53,080 nt of DNA, taken from Thermoanaerobaculia bacterium. GTDB lineage: Bacteria; Acidobacteriota; Thermoanaerobaculia; Multivoradales; JAHEKO01. The notes under the pieces were generated by a model. The model ran no database searches, was not told where the DNA came from, and saw only the letters and a list, made by a program, of their open reading frames with translations. Below are positions 35,468 to 43,941 of this stretch, piece by piece (the first letter of the stretch is position 1; each line of letters begins with the position of its first letter). The stretch lies in the NCBI GenBank assembly GCA_947259195.1, contig CAMYLC010000160.1, forward strand, positions 1-53,080, read 5' to 3'. The translations under genes were made by a program, and so were the position numbers.

Positions 35468-35654
35468 CTCACCGCCAGGCGCCGTGTCACCTCTTTGTCG
35501 ATCTCAGAGCCAAAGAACGATGTAAGGCCGCGTGCAAAAGGCCTTGAAGCGGCGAGACCTGTGCCGGCAGGGGTGGGGAGGGGGGCCAGGGCGACGGGGG
35601 AGAGCCTCGTGCGTGGCCGAGTACCACGAGCGTCGATCAGACTGCTGCCCAGGA

Positions 35655-35689
35655 CCCCTACGCCCCTACTGCCCTACGCCCCTACACCC
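35655..35689 (-). repeat. C-rich array complementary in style to the GGGGCTTA array
   Basis: CCCCTACG-type units (CCCCTA, CCCCTACT, GCCCTACG, CCCCTACA) in 35 bases. The minus strand reads TAGGGGCG repeats, sharing TAGGGGC with the plus-strand array about 190 bases away, so the two could pair as a long imperfect inverted repeat. It lies 16 bases from the 3' end of rlpA. Confidence 0.75.
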
Positions 35690-35704
35690 AGGAGATCGGC
35701 GCCG

Positions 35705-36367
35705 TCAGGCGCCGGTCTTCAAGACCGGGTAGTAACCGAGCCGGCGTAGCCGCCGCTCGGCCTCTTCCACTTGCTTCCTGTTCTTGAAGGGCCCCACCAG
35801 AACGCGGTGCCAGCCACCGTGCGATTGCACCTGAACCTTGGGTTGACTGGATCGAAGTTTCCGGCGCAGGTCCTGGGCGTGGGACTTCTCCTGGAAGGCT
35901 GCTACCTGAAGCCAGAAGCCACCGGGCTGTCTGGCCAACTCTGCAGTCTGGAGAACTCTGAGCTCGATGGGTGCCGTGCCCGGCCCCAGCATGCCCAGAT
36001 CTCTGGCCGCCGAGTACGATAGGTCGATGACCCTGCCTCGGACAAAGGGACCCCGGTCATTGATCCGCACCTTGGTCTGCTTACCGTTGTCGCGATTGCG
36101 CACTTCCACGACAGTGCCAAGGGGTAGCGTCTTGTGCGCCGCTGTGTGGTCGTACATGTCATAGGTCTCGCCACTGGCTGTGGCTCGACCGTGGAAGCCA
36201 GGGCCGTACCACGACGCCAGGCCTCGCTCGGTGAAACCGACCTGTCCTTCTCGGGCCCGCCTACCCGTGGCGCAGGACAGGCTGTAGAGAAGAGAGAGAA
36301 CGACGAGAGTCAGCAGAAGCTGGTGGGTTTGCCGCTGCTTGGTAAGAACCACCGCTAGCCCGACCAT
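35705..36367 (-). CDS. rlpA: RlpA-family septal-ring protein with SPOR domain
   Basis: 220 residues from ATG 36367; an upstream TTG at 36412 would add 15 residues and a nearby GTG would shorten it. Hydrophobic LLLTLVVLSLLYSLSC looks like a lipoprotein signal, though SLSC is a weak lipobox. The double-psi beta-barrel domain follows (GLASWYGPGFHGRATASGE, AHKTLPLGTVVEVRNRDNG, INDRGPFVRGRVIDLSYSAA), then a C-terminal SPOR domain (FWLQVAAFQEKSHAQDL ... VLVGPFKNRKQ). RlpA cleaves denuded glycan strands at division sites, to which SPOR binds. Convergent with ddl. Confidence 0.9.
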   Translation of the reverse strand: MVGLAVVLTKQRQTHQLLLTLVVLSLLYSLSCATGRRAREGQVGFTERGLASWYGPGFHGRATASGETYDMYDHTAAHKTLPLGTVVEVRNRDNGKQTKVRINDRGPFVRGRVIDLSYSAARDLGMLGPGTAPIELRVLQTAELARQPGGFWLQVAAFQEKSHAQDLRRKLRSSQPKVQVQSHGGWHRVLVGPFKNRKQVEEAERRLRRLGYYPVLKTGA

Positions 36368-36532
36368 CTCACCGGCTTCGTAGCGAAAGGACGAAGATGT
36401 GTTGAGACACAAGGCCTGACCACCGAAGCCCCTGCGAGCGTAGTTGCAGTACGTCGAGGAGGGATGAGGGCGGAGAACGCAGTTGATTCGGGCATATTGG
36501 AGCTTGCAGTAGAACGCTGGTGGGAAGGCGGG

Positions 36533-37957
36533 CTAGATCCTGGGCTCCTCGACCGCGGCTGCTTCGACGTCGGCCAGGGCCGGCTCGACGAACTGGTCGA
36601 GAAACTCCGTTACCTGTTCGGCTGAGCGGCCCACGAAGCGCATCGGATCGAGACTGGCTTGGACCTTTTCTCGGTCCAAATCGAAGGCCGTGTCGGCCAG
36701 CACGAGCTCGATCAACGGGTTGTCCTCACCCCGGGAGACCGCTTCGTGTGCCGCCATGCTGTGCTTGCGCAGCAGCTCGTGGAGTTGCTGGCGATCGCCG
36801 CCCCGCATGGAGGCGATCATGAGCAGGCTCTCGGTGGCCATGAAGGGCAGCTCGCGTCTTACATGGAACTTGATGCGGTCCTCTCGAACGTTCAATCGTC
36901 CCACCATGCCGGCAGCCAGGGTGAGGATGGCGTCGCTCAACAGGAAGGCATCGGGTATCACCAACCGGCGGTTGGCGGAGTCGTCCAGACTGCGCTCCAA
37001 CCACTGAGTGGCCGAGTTGATGGGTCCGTTCAGACCATCGATCATGAGCCTTCTCGCCAGAGCACACATGCGCTCGGCCCGAATCGGGTTTCTTTTGTAG
37101 GCCATGGCGGAGGAGCCGACTTGCGTCGCGTCGAAGGGCTCGGACAGCTCGCCCATGCCCTGGAGCAGGCGAAGATCCGTGCCCAGCTTGTGGCAGGACT
37201 CTCCGACCCCCGTCAAGGCCGCCAGGACTTGCGAGTCCAGTTTTCGGGGATAGGCTTGACCCGTGATCGGAAAACTGGCTGCGAACCCCAGCTTTTCGGC
37301 GAACAGCCTGTCGAGCTCGCGAACCTTGGAGTGATTGCCGTCGAAGAGGGTCAGATAGCTGGCCTGTGTGCCCGTCGTTCCCTTGACCCCTCGACACCGG
37401 AATCCCGCCAACATGGCCTTTACGGCCTCCAGGTCCATGAGGAAGTCCTGCAACCAGATACAGGCCCGCTTGCCCACCGTGGTGAGCTGGGCCGGCTGCA
37501 AATGGGTGAAGGCCAGCGTTGGGATCGAGCGGGTGCCCCGGGCGAATGAGGCCAGCTCGCGGATGACAGTTGCCAGGCGGCTCAAGATGAGCTCCAGAGC
37601 CTCTCGATTCAACAGCGCGTCGGTGTTGTCAGTCACGAAGGCACTGGTGGCACCGAGGTGAAGGATGCTGCCCGCGTCTCCAGCCTGCTCGGCGAAATGC
37701 CGAAGATGGGCGACGACGTCGTGACGCGTCTGGCGCTCGATCTCAGCTACCCTATCCAGGTCGAGATCGCCTGCTACCTGCTGGAGATCATCGAGCTGCT
37801 GTTGGGTGATGGAGAGGCCCAGCTCCCGCTGGCTTTCGGCCAAGGCGATCCACAGTCGCCGCCAGCACAAGTACCGATGGGAAGCCGAGAAGATATCGGC
37901 CATCTCTTGGGACGCGTAGCGTTCGAAAAGCGGATTTTGAGGCGGTCGATTGGCCAT
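36533..37957 (-). CDS. purB: Adenylosuccinate lyase
   Basis: 474 residues. Family signature GSSAMAYKRNPIRAERM; earlier conserved parts are ILHLGATSAFVTDNTD and LAFTHLQPAQLTTVGKRA (active-site His), plus KGTTGTQASYL. Cleaves SAICAR and adenylosuccinate to fumarate plus AICAR or AMP in purine synthesis. Length and the FTHLQPAQ/VKGTTGTQ wording resemble the eukaryote-like PurB subgroup (inference). Stands alone on the minus strand, divergent from argF across 94 bases. The 165-base gap to rlpA shows nothing I can support. Confidence 0.95.
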   Translation of the reverse strand: MANRPPQNPLFERYASQEMADIFSASHRYLCWRRLWIALAESQRELGLSITQQQLDDLQQVAGDLDLDRVAEIERQTRHDVVAHLRHFAEQAGDAGSILHLGATSAFVTDNTDALLNREALELILSRLATVIRELASFARGTRSIPTLAFTHLQPAQLTTVGKRACIWLQDFLMDLEAVKAMLAGFRCRGVKGTTGTQASYLTLFDGNHSKVRELDRLFAEKLGFAASFPITGQAYPRKLDSQVLAALTGVGESCHKLGTDLRLLQGMGELSEPFDATQVGSSAMAYKRNPIRAERMCALARRLMIDGLNGPINSATQWLERSLDDSANRRLVIPDAFLLSDAILTLAAGMVGRLNVREDRIKFHVRRELPFMATESLLMIASMRGGDRQQLHELLRKHSMAAHEAVSRGEDNPLIELVLADTAFDLDREKVQASLDPMRFVGRSAEQVTEFLDQFVEPALADVEAAAVEEPRI

Positions 37958-38051
37958 GATCAGGCGTGAATTCTAACAGAGGGTCAAGGCTTCGAACGGG
38001 CTTGGCAGGTCTGCTAGCATCGGCGCGGTCGATCCGAGGAGGGAACTCACC

Positions 38052-38981
38052 GTGAAAGCCAGAAGCTTCATTTCCGTCGCCGATCTGACACCTGACGAGC
38101 TGCGAGGACTCTTCGCACTGACCGCTCGCGTCAAAAGCGAGCCGGATCGCTATCGTTCTCGCTTGAGTGGCAAGAGTCTTGGCCTCATATTCGAGAAGTC
38201 ATCGACCCGCACGCGGGTGAGCTTCGAGGTCGGGATGTTCCAGTTGGGGGGACTGGGACTATTCTTGTCGAGCCGTGACCTGCAGTTGGGAAGAGGCGAG
38301 GCGATCTCGGATACCGCCCAGGTCCTGTCTCGCTACCTCGACGGAATCATGGCTCGGACCTTTGCGCACCAGACGATCGTGGATCTGGCGAAGTACGCGA
38401 CGATTCCCGTGATCAACGGCCTTTCCGACGATCTCCACCCCTGTCAGGCTCTGGCCGATTTTTTCACCCTGAAGGAGGTCTTTGGCGACCTCATGGGACG
38501 CAAGCTCGCCTATGTCGGAGATGGCAACAACGTGGCTCACTCGCTGATGCTCACCGCGCCAATGGTGGGCATGGACATCGCTGTGGCGACGCCCCAGGGC
38601 TACGACCCCGACGGCGTCTACCTGGAGAAGGCTCGAGCTGGGGCCACCGAGGCGGGTACCCAGATCGAGATCACGAACGATCCCACTGTGGCAGTGGCCG
38701 GCGCCTCTGCGGTCTATACGGATGTCTGGGCTTCCATGGGGCAGGAAGAGGAAGCCGAGCAACGATTGAAGCTCTTTGATGGATACGAGGTCGATGCGGC
38801 GATGATGTCGCAGGCGCTGCCCGAAGCCGTCTTCCTCCACTGTCTGCCCTGTCACCGCGGAGAGGAGGTTTCGGCCGAGGTGGCGGACGGTCCGCAGAGT
38901 CGGATCTTTGACGAGGCGGAGAATCGTCTTCACGCCCAGAAGGCGCTACTCCTCTGGTTGATGGCTGGGGAGAGTCTCTAG
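38052..38981 (+). CDS. argF: Ornithine carbamoyltransferase
   Basis: 309 residues from GTG, with GAGGAGGG upstream. Carbamoyl-phosphate site KSSTRTRVSFEVGMFQLGG, LHPCQALADFFTL, and the ornithine site FLHCLPCHRGEEVS are intact. Makes citrulline from ornithine and carbamoyl phosphate in arginine synthesis. No other arg genes are adjacent. Its TAG stop shares the palindrome CTAG with the stop of the convergent rdgB, so the coding regions overlap by four bases. Confidence 0.95.
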   Translation: MKARSFISVADLTPDELRGLFALTARVKSEPDRYRSRLSGKSLGLIFEKSSTRTRVSFEVGMFQLGGLGLFLSSRDLQLGRGEAISDTAQVLSRYLDGIMARTFAHQTIVDLAKYATIPVINGLSDDLHPCQALADFFTLKEVFGDLMGRKLAYVGDGNNVAHSLMLTAPMVGMDIAVATPQGYDPDGVYLEKARAGATEAGTQIEITNDPTVAVAGASAVYTDVWASMGQEEEAEQRLKLFDGYEVDAAMMSQALPEAVFLHCLPCHRGEEVSAEVADGPQSRIFDEAENRLHAQKALLLWLMAGESL

Positions 38982-39589
38982 AGGTCGGGTCGCGCCAGCT
39001 TCTCCAGAAGGGCTCTCCAAGCTCGGCCACGGTGACTCAGGAGGTCTTTGGCCTCGGGATGGAGCTGGGCGTAGGTCAGTTCTTCTCCCTCCGGCACGAA
39101 GATCGGGTCCCATCCGAACCCGTGATCGCCGCGTGGAGGCAGCACCACTCGACCTCGTGTTACGCCCACGGCGACGACCTCTCGCTCCGGTTTGAGTAAG
39201 AGCAAGGCACATCTTGCCGTGACCCGATCGTCTCCCATGGCGATGGCGGCTCGAGCGATTCCCTCGGCTCCGACCGCGGCGAGCATCCACTTGACCAGGG
39301 GCCCCGGGAACCCTGCCATGGCAGTCAGGTCCAACCCGGTCTCTTCTACGATCAGCGGCCTCCGGAGACGCCCTAGGGCCTCTTCACCCTTCGCTCTGAG
39401 AACTGTGAGCAGGTCCAGGGACTGGATCTCGGGTAGGTCGACTTCGACGGCTTCGAGATCGGCGCCGCACAGGCGTCGAGCCTCCGCCAGCTTCCCTCGG
39501 TTGCCGGTCACCAGAACAACTCCTTGCAGTGACTCGATCGCGGCTGGCGACGGGACCTGGCGCGCGTCGGCTCTTTCGCTGGCGGTCAT
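38978..39589 (-). CDS. rdgB: Non-canonical purine NTP pyrophosphatase (RdgB/HAM1 family)
   Basis: 203 residues. Starts VVLVTGNRGKLAEARRL (family start TxNxxK), with LIVEETGLDLTAMAGFPGPLVKWML, GFGWDPIFVPEGEELTYAQL and the C-terminal SHRGRAWRAL. The family usually has ED[ST]GL; here EETGL. Hydrolyses ITP, XTP and dITP to keep them out of nucleic acids. First 20 residues are an extra, variable N-terminus. Last gene of the minus operon menG-folD-coaE-rdgB, overlapping coaE by ATGA. Confidence 0.93.
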   Translation of the reverse strand: MTASERADARQVPSPAAIESLQGVVLVTGNRGKLAEARRLCGADLEAVEVDLPEIQSLDLLTVLRAKGEEALGRLRRPLIVEETGLDLTAMAGFPGPLVKWMLAAVGAEGIARAAIAMGDDRVTARCALLLLKPEREVVAVGVTRGRVVLPPRGDHGFGWDPIFVPEGEELTYAQLHPEAKDLLSHRGRAWRALLEKLARPDL

Positions 39590-40182
39590 TGCTGTTCGTC
39601 ACCGTTGTTCAGTTGGGCAAGAAGCTCGTCGACCCGACGCCGGAGCTCCTCGCGTGATCCGTTGTTCCAGAGAATCCAATGCGCGGCGGCACGGCGAGCC
39701 GCTCCGCTACTCTGTGCCTCGAGCCTGCGTTTGGCCTCCTCCTCATCCATGCCGCGATCCACCGCCCGCTGTAGGCGGAGCGCGGGATCAGCCTCCACGG
39801 TTATGACCAGGTCGCACTCGGCGTCGAGCCCCGACTCGACGAGCAACGTGGCCTCCATCACGGCGGCGGACTGGTTCGCAGCATAGGTGGCGAATCGATC
39901 GCGTACCAGAGGGTGGATGGCCGCTTCCAACCGCAGCCGAGCCGCGCTATCGGAGAAGACCAACGCGGCGAGCCGTGAACGATCTACGCTGCCGTCCTCG
40001 AGGATGAAGGAGTCGCCGAAGAGGTTCTGCACCAGAACGGCTCCGGCAGCTCCCGATGTGTAGAGCTCGGCCACAACCTCATCGGCGTCCATCACCGGAA
40101 AGCCGGCTTCCTCGAGCCAGCGGCCGACGGTGGACTTGCCAGCCGCCAGTCCGCCTGTCAACCCGATGCGCAATTGCCCCAT
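39586..40182 (-). CDS. coaE: Dephospho-CoA kinase
   Basis: 198 residues. P-loop IGLTGGLAAGKSTVGRWL, then VMDADEVVAELY, and AIHPLVRD with VMEATLLVESGLDAECDLVITVEAD. Final step of coenzyme A synthesis (3'-phosphorylation of dephospho-CoA). Overlaps rdgB by ATGA; folD lies 7 bases upstream. Family call is firm. Confidence 0.95.
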   Translation of the reverse strand: MGQLRIGLTGGLAAGKSTVGRWLEEAGFPVMDADEVVAELYTSGAAGAVLVQNLFGDSFILEDGSVDRSRLAALVFSDSAARLRLEAAIHPLVRDRFATYAANQSAAVMEATLLVESGLDAECDLVITVEADPALRLQRAVDRGMDEEEAKRRLEAQSSGAARRAAAHWILWNNGSREELRRRVDELLAQLNNGDEQQ

Positions 40183-40189
40183 GGAAGCT

Positions 40190-41125
40190 CTAAGGCGAAG
40201 CCGCCGTGATGCCTTGTCGTAGCCTGCAAGCTCGCAACGTGTTGACCAGCAGCATGGCGCGGGTCAGTGGGCCCACCCCTCCGGGTACCGGGGTGATGGC
40301 CGACGTCATAGGTGCGACTCGGGTGAAGTCCACGTCTCCGACCAGCACGGAGCCCTTGTCTTCGAAGCGCTGCCGGCGTGCCTCGTCGCCCGGAAAGAGA
40401 CGCTCTACCTCGTCCGCTTCCGTGATCCGATTGATCCCGACGTCGACGACCACCGCACCCTCTTTGATGTGCTCTGGCCCGAAGAAGGCAGGCCTACCGA
40501 TGGCGCCGATCAAGAGGTCTGCCGTTCGACAAACGGCTGGTAGATCGCGGGTGCGCGAGTGGCAGAAGGTGACGGTGCAGTTCTCTCGTAGAAGAAGCGC
40601 GCCCATCGGCTTGCCGACGATGGTGCTGCGGCCTACGATCACCGCTTGCTGACCCTCCAGCGCGACATCGCTGCGACGCAGCATTTCCATGATCCCACTC
40701 GGAGTCGCCGGTACGAAGCCCTCCTCGTCGAGCCAAAGGTGGCCGACGCTCTCGGGATGGAAGCCATCCACGTCCTTGGCTGGTGAGACCCGGGCCAAAG
40801 TCAGTTTCTCGTCGAGCTCCGATGGCAGAGGCAGTTGTACCAGGATGCCGTCGATGTCGGGGTCGTCATTCAGCTCGTCGATCAGGGACAACAGCTCCCC
40901 TTGGGGGCAGTCCGGGGGGCGCCGGATGGTCCGGCTGAGAATTCCCACTTTCTCGCAGTCTCGGGCCTTCGAGCGAACATACACCTCTGAAGCTGGGTTC
41001 TCGCCGATCAGCAGAGCTGCCAGACCAGGCGAGCGTCCCCCACCTGCGAGGAGCTCGCTCACACTAGCCGCCACTTCGCCTCGAATCTGTTTTGCGAGGG
41101 CGTTTCCATCCAGGATCTTCGTCAT
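40190..41125 (-). CDS. folD: Methylenetetrahydrofolate dehydrogenase/cyclohydrolase (FolD)
   Basis: 311 residues from ATG 41125, which overlaps the menG stop (ATGA) and follows GGAAGGCGAG; the longer reading starts inside menG. Catalytic Lys is in SEVYVRSKARDCEKVGI; ILVQLPLP, KDVDGFHPESVG and GRSTIVGKPM (NADP site, usually GRSNIVGKP) follow, ending TPVPGGVGPLTRAML. Interconverts 5,10-methylene-, methenyl- and 10-formyl-THF, supplying the formyl donor that Fmt needs. The only unusual point is the Thr in GRSTIVG. Confidence 0.95.
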   Translation of the reverse strand: MTKILDGNALAKQIRGEVAASVSELLAGGGRSPGLAALLIGENPASEVYVRSKARDCEKVGILSRTIRRPPDCPQGELLSLIDELNDDPDIDGILVQLPLPSELDEKLTLARVSPAKDVDGFHPESVGHLWLDEEGFVPATPSGIMEMLRRSDVALEGQQAVIVGRSTIVGKPMGALLLRENCTVTFCHSRTRDLPAVCRTADLLIGAIGRPAFFGPEHIKEGAVVVDVGINRITEADEVERLFPGDEARRQRFEDKGSVLVGDVDFTRVAPMTSAITPVPGGVGPLTRAMLLVNTLRACRLRQGITAASP

Positions 41126-41838
41126 GAATCTCGCCTTCCTGTGTAGAGACACACAATGCCACCGGTCAGATCTTGCCAGGTGGCGTCACGGAATCCGGCA
41201 TCCTCCATCCGTCGGATGAAGTCCTCCCGCTGAGGGAATTGCATCACCGATTCGGGTAGATAGGTGTAGGCGGATCCCCTGGGGGAGAGCCAGCCACCAA
41301 TCCGAGGCAGCATACTGCGGAAGTAGAACAGGTATGGTTTTCGGAGCAGAGTGCTACGGGGCAGTGCGAACTCCAGAATCGCCGTCTCGCCGTTGTGCCG
41401 CAGGACTCGGTACATCTCGTGCAGGGCCGCATCCAGATCAACCACATTGCGCAGTCCGAAGGACACCGTCACTGCCCCGAGTGTCCTCGAGGCCAAGGGT
41501 AGGTGCAGGGTATCGCTGGCCAACCCTGCTGGCGGTGGGGCCTGTGTCCGCCTGAACTTCTTGCTGGCAATCTCGAGCATCGAGACGGAGAAGTCCGCGG
41601 CAAGGACAGTCGAGGTTCTCTTGCGGAGCGCGAGAGCCTGGTCTCCGGTTCCGGCGCAGACATCGAGGACCGGGGCGCCGATGGGCAGCTTCAAGGCGGC
41701 CGCTGCCTGTCGTCGCCAGCGCTGGTCCAGATTGGCGGACAGCAAGCGATTGAGCAGGTCGTATCGGGGTGCGACGGCGCTGAACATCCGCTCGATGGCC
41801 GGGCCGCTTTTGTCAACCGGATGCCTCTCGGACTGCAT
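41122..41838 (-). CDS. menG: Demethylmenaquinone methyltransferase (MenG/UbiE)
   Basis: 238 residues. Family segments MFSAVAPRYDLLNRLLSANLDQRWRR, LDVCAGTGDQALAL (SAM motif I), VSFGLRNVVDLDAALHEMYRVL, and YTYLPESVMQFPQREDF. Methylates demethylmenaquinone to menaquinone; this is the last step of the route whose early steps (mqnA, mqnC) are at 14860-16871. First gene of the minus operon and divergent from rplM. Because the futalosine genes are present, menaquinone is the likelier substrate than a ubiquinone precursor. Confidence 0.93.
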   Translation of the reverse strand: MQSERHPVDKSGPAIERMFSAVAPRYDLLNRLLSANLDQRWRRQAAAALKLPIGAPVLDVCAGTGDQALALRKRTSTVLAADFSVSMLEIASKKFRRTQAPPPAGLASDTLHLPLASRTLGAVTVSFGLRNVVDLDAALHEMYRVLRHNGETAILEFALPRSTLLRKPYLFYFRSMLPRIGGWLSPRGSAYTYLPESVMQFPQREDFIRRMEDAGFRDATWQDLTGGIVCLYTGRRDS

Positions 41839-41938
41839 CGGCTGAGTCTATATTCAAGCGCCAGGCGGGAGAAGTCGGGCCCACGAGTTCGGCGCCACCG
41901 GAAGAGGTGTATTCTTGATCTCGGTCGCACCGAGGCTC

Positions 41939-41967
41939 TTGACATTCCCGAGGACGATACTTAATAT
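41939..41967 (+). promoter_or_regulatory. Near-consensus sigma70 promoter of the rplM operon
   Basis: TTGACA at 41939-41944, exactly 17 bases, TAATAT at 41962-41967. The predicted start of transcription is about 41973-41975, 60 bases ahead of rplM. One of the two strongest promoters in the window, as fits a ribosomal-protein operon. Confidence 0.85.
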
Positions 41968-41978
41968 CGAAGGTCCTT

Positions 41979-42003
41979 TGCCCGGCAAGGGTCGGGCATT
42001 TTT
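41979..42003 (+). terminator. Attenuator-like hairpin in the rplM leader
   Basis: TGCCCG (41979-41984) and CGGGCA (41993-41998) form a 6-bp stem around an 8-base loop, followed by TTTTT (41999-42003). It begins about five bases after the predicted transcription start and ends 30 bases before the rplM ATG. This looks like an intrinsic terminator serving as an early attenuator, or a leader structure for L13 feedback (inference). Confidence 0.6.
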
Positions 42004-42033
42004 CGTCAAGAACCAGAACGGTCGAGCGACAAC

Positions 42034-42468
42034 ATGAAAACGTACAGCCCAAAGAAGGGTGAAGTCGACCGCCATTGGTATGTTGTGGATGCTTCTGATC
42101 AGACCGTCGGCCGACTCTCAACCGAGGTGGCCCGCTTGCTCACCGGCAAGCACAAGCCGCAGTACGCACCGCACATCGATACCGGCGACTTCGTCATAGT
42201 GATCAACGCCGAGAAGGCAGTCTTCTCCGGACGCAAGGAAGACCAGAAGATCTACTACCGGCATAGCACGTATCCGGGAGGCTTGAAGTCCAAGACGGCG
42301 GCCCAGATGCGCAGCCAGCGGCCAACCAGGCTGATCGAGTACGCGGTGAAGGGAATGCTGCCCAAGAATCGATTGGGTCGCCACCAGCTTCGCAAGCTCA
42401 AGGTCTATGCCGGGACGGAGCATCCACATCAGGCTCAGAAGCCTGAAGTAATTTCACTTGGCCAATAG
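42034..42468 (+). CDS. rplM: 50S ribosomal protein L13
   Basis: 144 residues, normal length. [36 protein letters not shown] is the L13 start, with [20 protein letters not shown] and the C-terminal [16 protein letters not shown]. Early-assembling 50S protein. First gene of the run rplM-rpsI-rpsB-tsf-pyrH-frr. In E. coli L13 represses its own operon; the leader hairpin here may serve that purpose. Confidence 0.97.
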   Translation: MKTYSPKKGEVDRHWYVVDASDQTVGRLSTEVARLLTGKHKPQYAPHIDTGDFVIVINAEKAVFSGRKEDQKIYYRHSTYPGGLKSKTAAQMRSQRPTRLIEYAVKGMLPKNRLGRHQLRKLKVYAGTEHPHQAQKPEVISLGQ

Positions 42469-42493
42469 CCTTGAAGTCTGGGAGGATAGAAGT

Positions 42494-42886
42494 TTGAGCG
42501 ATCTTCAGTACTACGGAACGGGCCGACGAAAGACGGCTACCGCCCGCATCTTCCTGCGGCCAGGGGCTGGCAAGTGGGTTGTGAATGGGCGCGAGTTGGA
42601 CCACTATTTCCCCAACAAGGTTCTGCGGATGGTGGTCAGGCAGCCTTTGTTGGCTACCGAGACGGATGAGAAGTTCGATATCTACGCAACGGTGATCGGC
42701 GGTGGCGCTACGGGCCAGGCCGGCGCGGTGCGGCACGGTATCTCCAGAGCTCTGCTGCAATACAACGGTGAGCTGCGCGAGCGCCTCAAAGCTGCAGGCC
42801 TGCTGACCCGTGATCCACGAAAGAAAGAGCGCAAGAAGTACGGGCAGAAGGGCGCCCGAGCTCGCTTCCAGTTCAGTAAGAGATAG
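42494..42886 (+). CDS. rpsI: 30S ribosomal protein S9
   Basis: 130 residues from TTG 42494, chosen because GGAGGA lies 7 bases upstream and the protein then starts [23 protein letters not shown], as S9 does; an in-frame ATG at 42458 lies inside rplM. The C-terminal [14 protein letters not shown] is the conserved tail reaching the P-site tRNA. Partner of L13 in most bacteria. Confidence 0.95.
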   Translation: MSDLQYYGTGRRKTATARIFLRPGAGKWVVNGRELDHYFPNKVLRMVVRQPLLATETDEKFDIYATVIGGGATGQAGAVRHGISRALLQYNGELRERLKAAGLLTRDPRKKERKKYGQKGARARFQFSKR

Positions 42887-42907
42887 GGAATTTGAAGGAG
42901 GAGTCTG

Positions 42908-43708
42908 TTGGTAGACATCAAGATGAGGGATCTGCTGGAGGCTGGAGTCCACTTCGGGCATCAGACTCGGCGATGGAATCCGAAGATGAAGCGATACATC
43001 TTCGGCAAGCGCAACGGGATCTACATCATCGATCTCCAGCGGACTCTGGTGCTGTTTCGGCAGGCCGCCGAGTTCGCGGGTGGCTTGGGGCGACAGGGGC
43101 GGCGGCTGCTCTTCGTGGGCACCAAGCGGCAGGCGCAAGATGTGATCGAGGAAGAATCGCGGCGCTGCGGTCAGTTCTACATGACGCACCGCTGGCTGGG
43201 CGGCACCCTGACCAACTTCGTCACGATTCGCGCTTCAGTGGAGCGACTGAAGGACATCGAGTCGCGATTGGGCGACGAGAGCAGTCCACTCACCAAGAAG
43301 GAGAAGCTGCGCCTCAACCGTGATCGCGAGAAGATGACCCGCAACCTGGAAGGCATTCGCGACATGACTTCGCTACCGGATGCGGTCTTCATCGTCGATC
43401 CCAAGAAGGAGCACATCGCCGTCGCCGAAGCCAACAAGCTCGGCATCCCGGTTATCGCCATCGTCGATACCAACTGTGATCCTGAGGAAGTCGACTACAC
43501 GATTCCCGGTAACGACGACGCGATCCGATCGATCCGACTGTTCGCGTCGAAGATCGCCGACGCCTACCAGGAAGGCGCCTCGGCGCTCGAGCAGCAGATC
43601 GAGATCGAAGCGAAGGACGCAGAGCAGGCCGAGCAGGCAGCGGCCAAGGAGGCGGTGGCTTCCGCAGAGGAGGACGCCTCTGCCGAGATCGCCGCACCGG
43701 CTCAGTAG
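42908..43708 (+). CDS. rpsB: 30S ribosomal protein S2
   Basis: 266 residues from TTG 42908 after AAGGAGGA, the second TTG start in a row. Conserved [34 protein letters not shown] and [21 protein letters not shown]. The C-terminal 40 residues are an Ala/Glu-rich tail ([15 protein letters not shown]), longer than in E. coli. Usually followed by tsf, as here after 233 bases. Confidence 0.96.
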   Translation: MVDIKMRDLLEAGVHFGHQTRRWNPKMKRYIFGKRNGIYIIDLQRTLVLFRQAAEFAGGLGRQGRRLLFVGTKRQAQDVIEEESRRCGQFYMTHRWLGGTLTNFVTIRASVERLKDIESRLGDESSPLTKKEKLRLNRDREKMTRNLEGIRDMTSLPDAVFIVDPKKEHIAVAEANKLGIPVIAIVDTNCDPEEVDYTIPGNDDAIRSIRLFASKIADAYQEGASALEQQIEIEAKDAEQAEQAAAKEAVASAEEDASAEIAAPAQ

Positions 43709-43779
43709 GCGGATCTGCGGAGGTTCGCGGCGCCCCAACGCGGCAGCAAATCGAGCAAATCGACAACGAGTGACAGAGA

Positions 43780-43808
43780 CCCCGGTACCGACGTCGATTC
43801 CGGGGCCT
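43780..43808 (+). terminator. Hairpin between rpsB and tsf
   Basis: CCCCGG (43780-43785) pairs with CCGGGG (43800-43805) across a 14-base loop and is followed by CCTTTC. It is a weak terminator-like structure in the 233-base rpsB-tsf gap, perhaps an attenuator or a processing site. I find no gene in the gap. Confidence 0.4.
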
Positions 43809-43941
43809 TTCAGCGCACAGGAGGCCACGAGAGGTCGTGCCGCGAGGTGGAACGCCGTCGGCTCATGAGTGGAGCTCACGACTATCATCCAGACCCTGTC
43901 TTGGGCAGGGTTGCCCAGATGTCAGAAAGAGGAACGTGACG

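Noticed and set aside
35404..35689. CRISPR array
   Set aside because: Units are 8 bases without spacers, and no cas gene is present.
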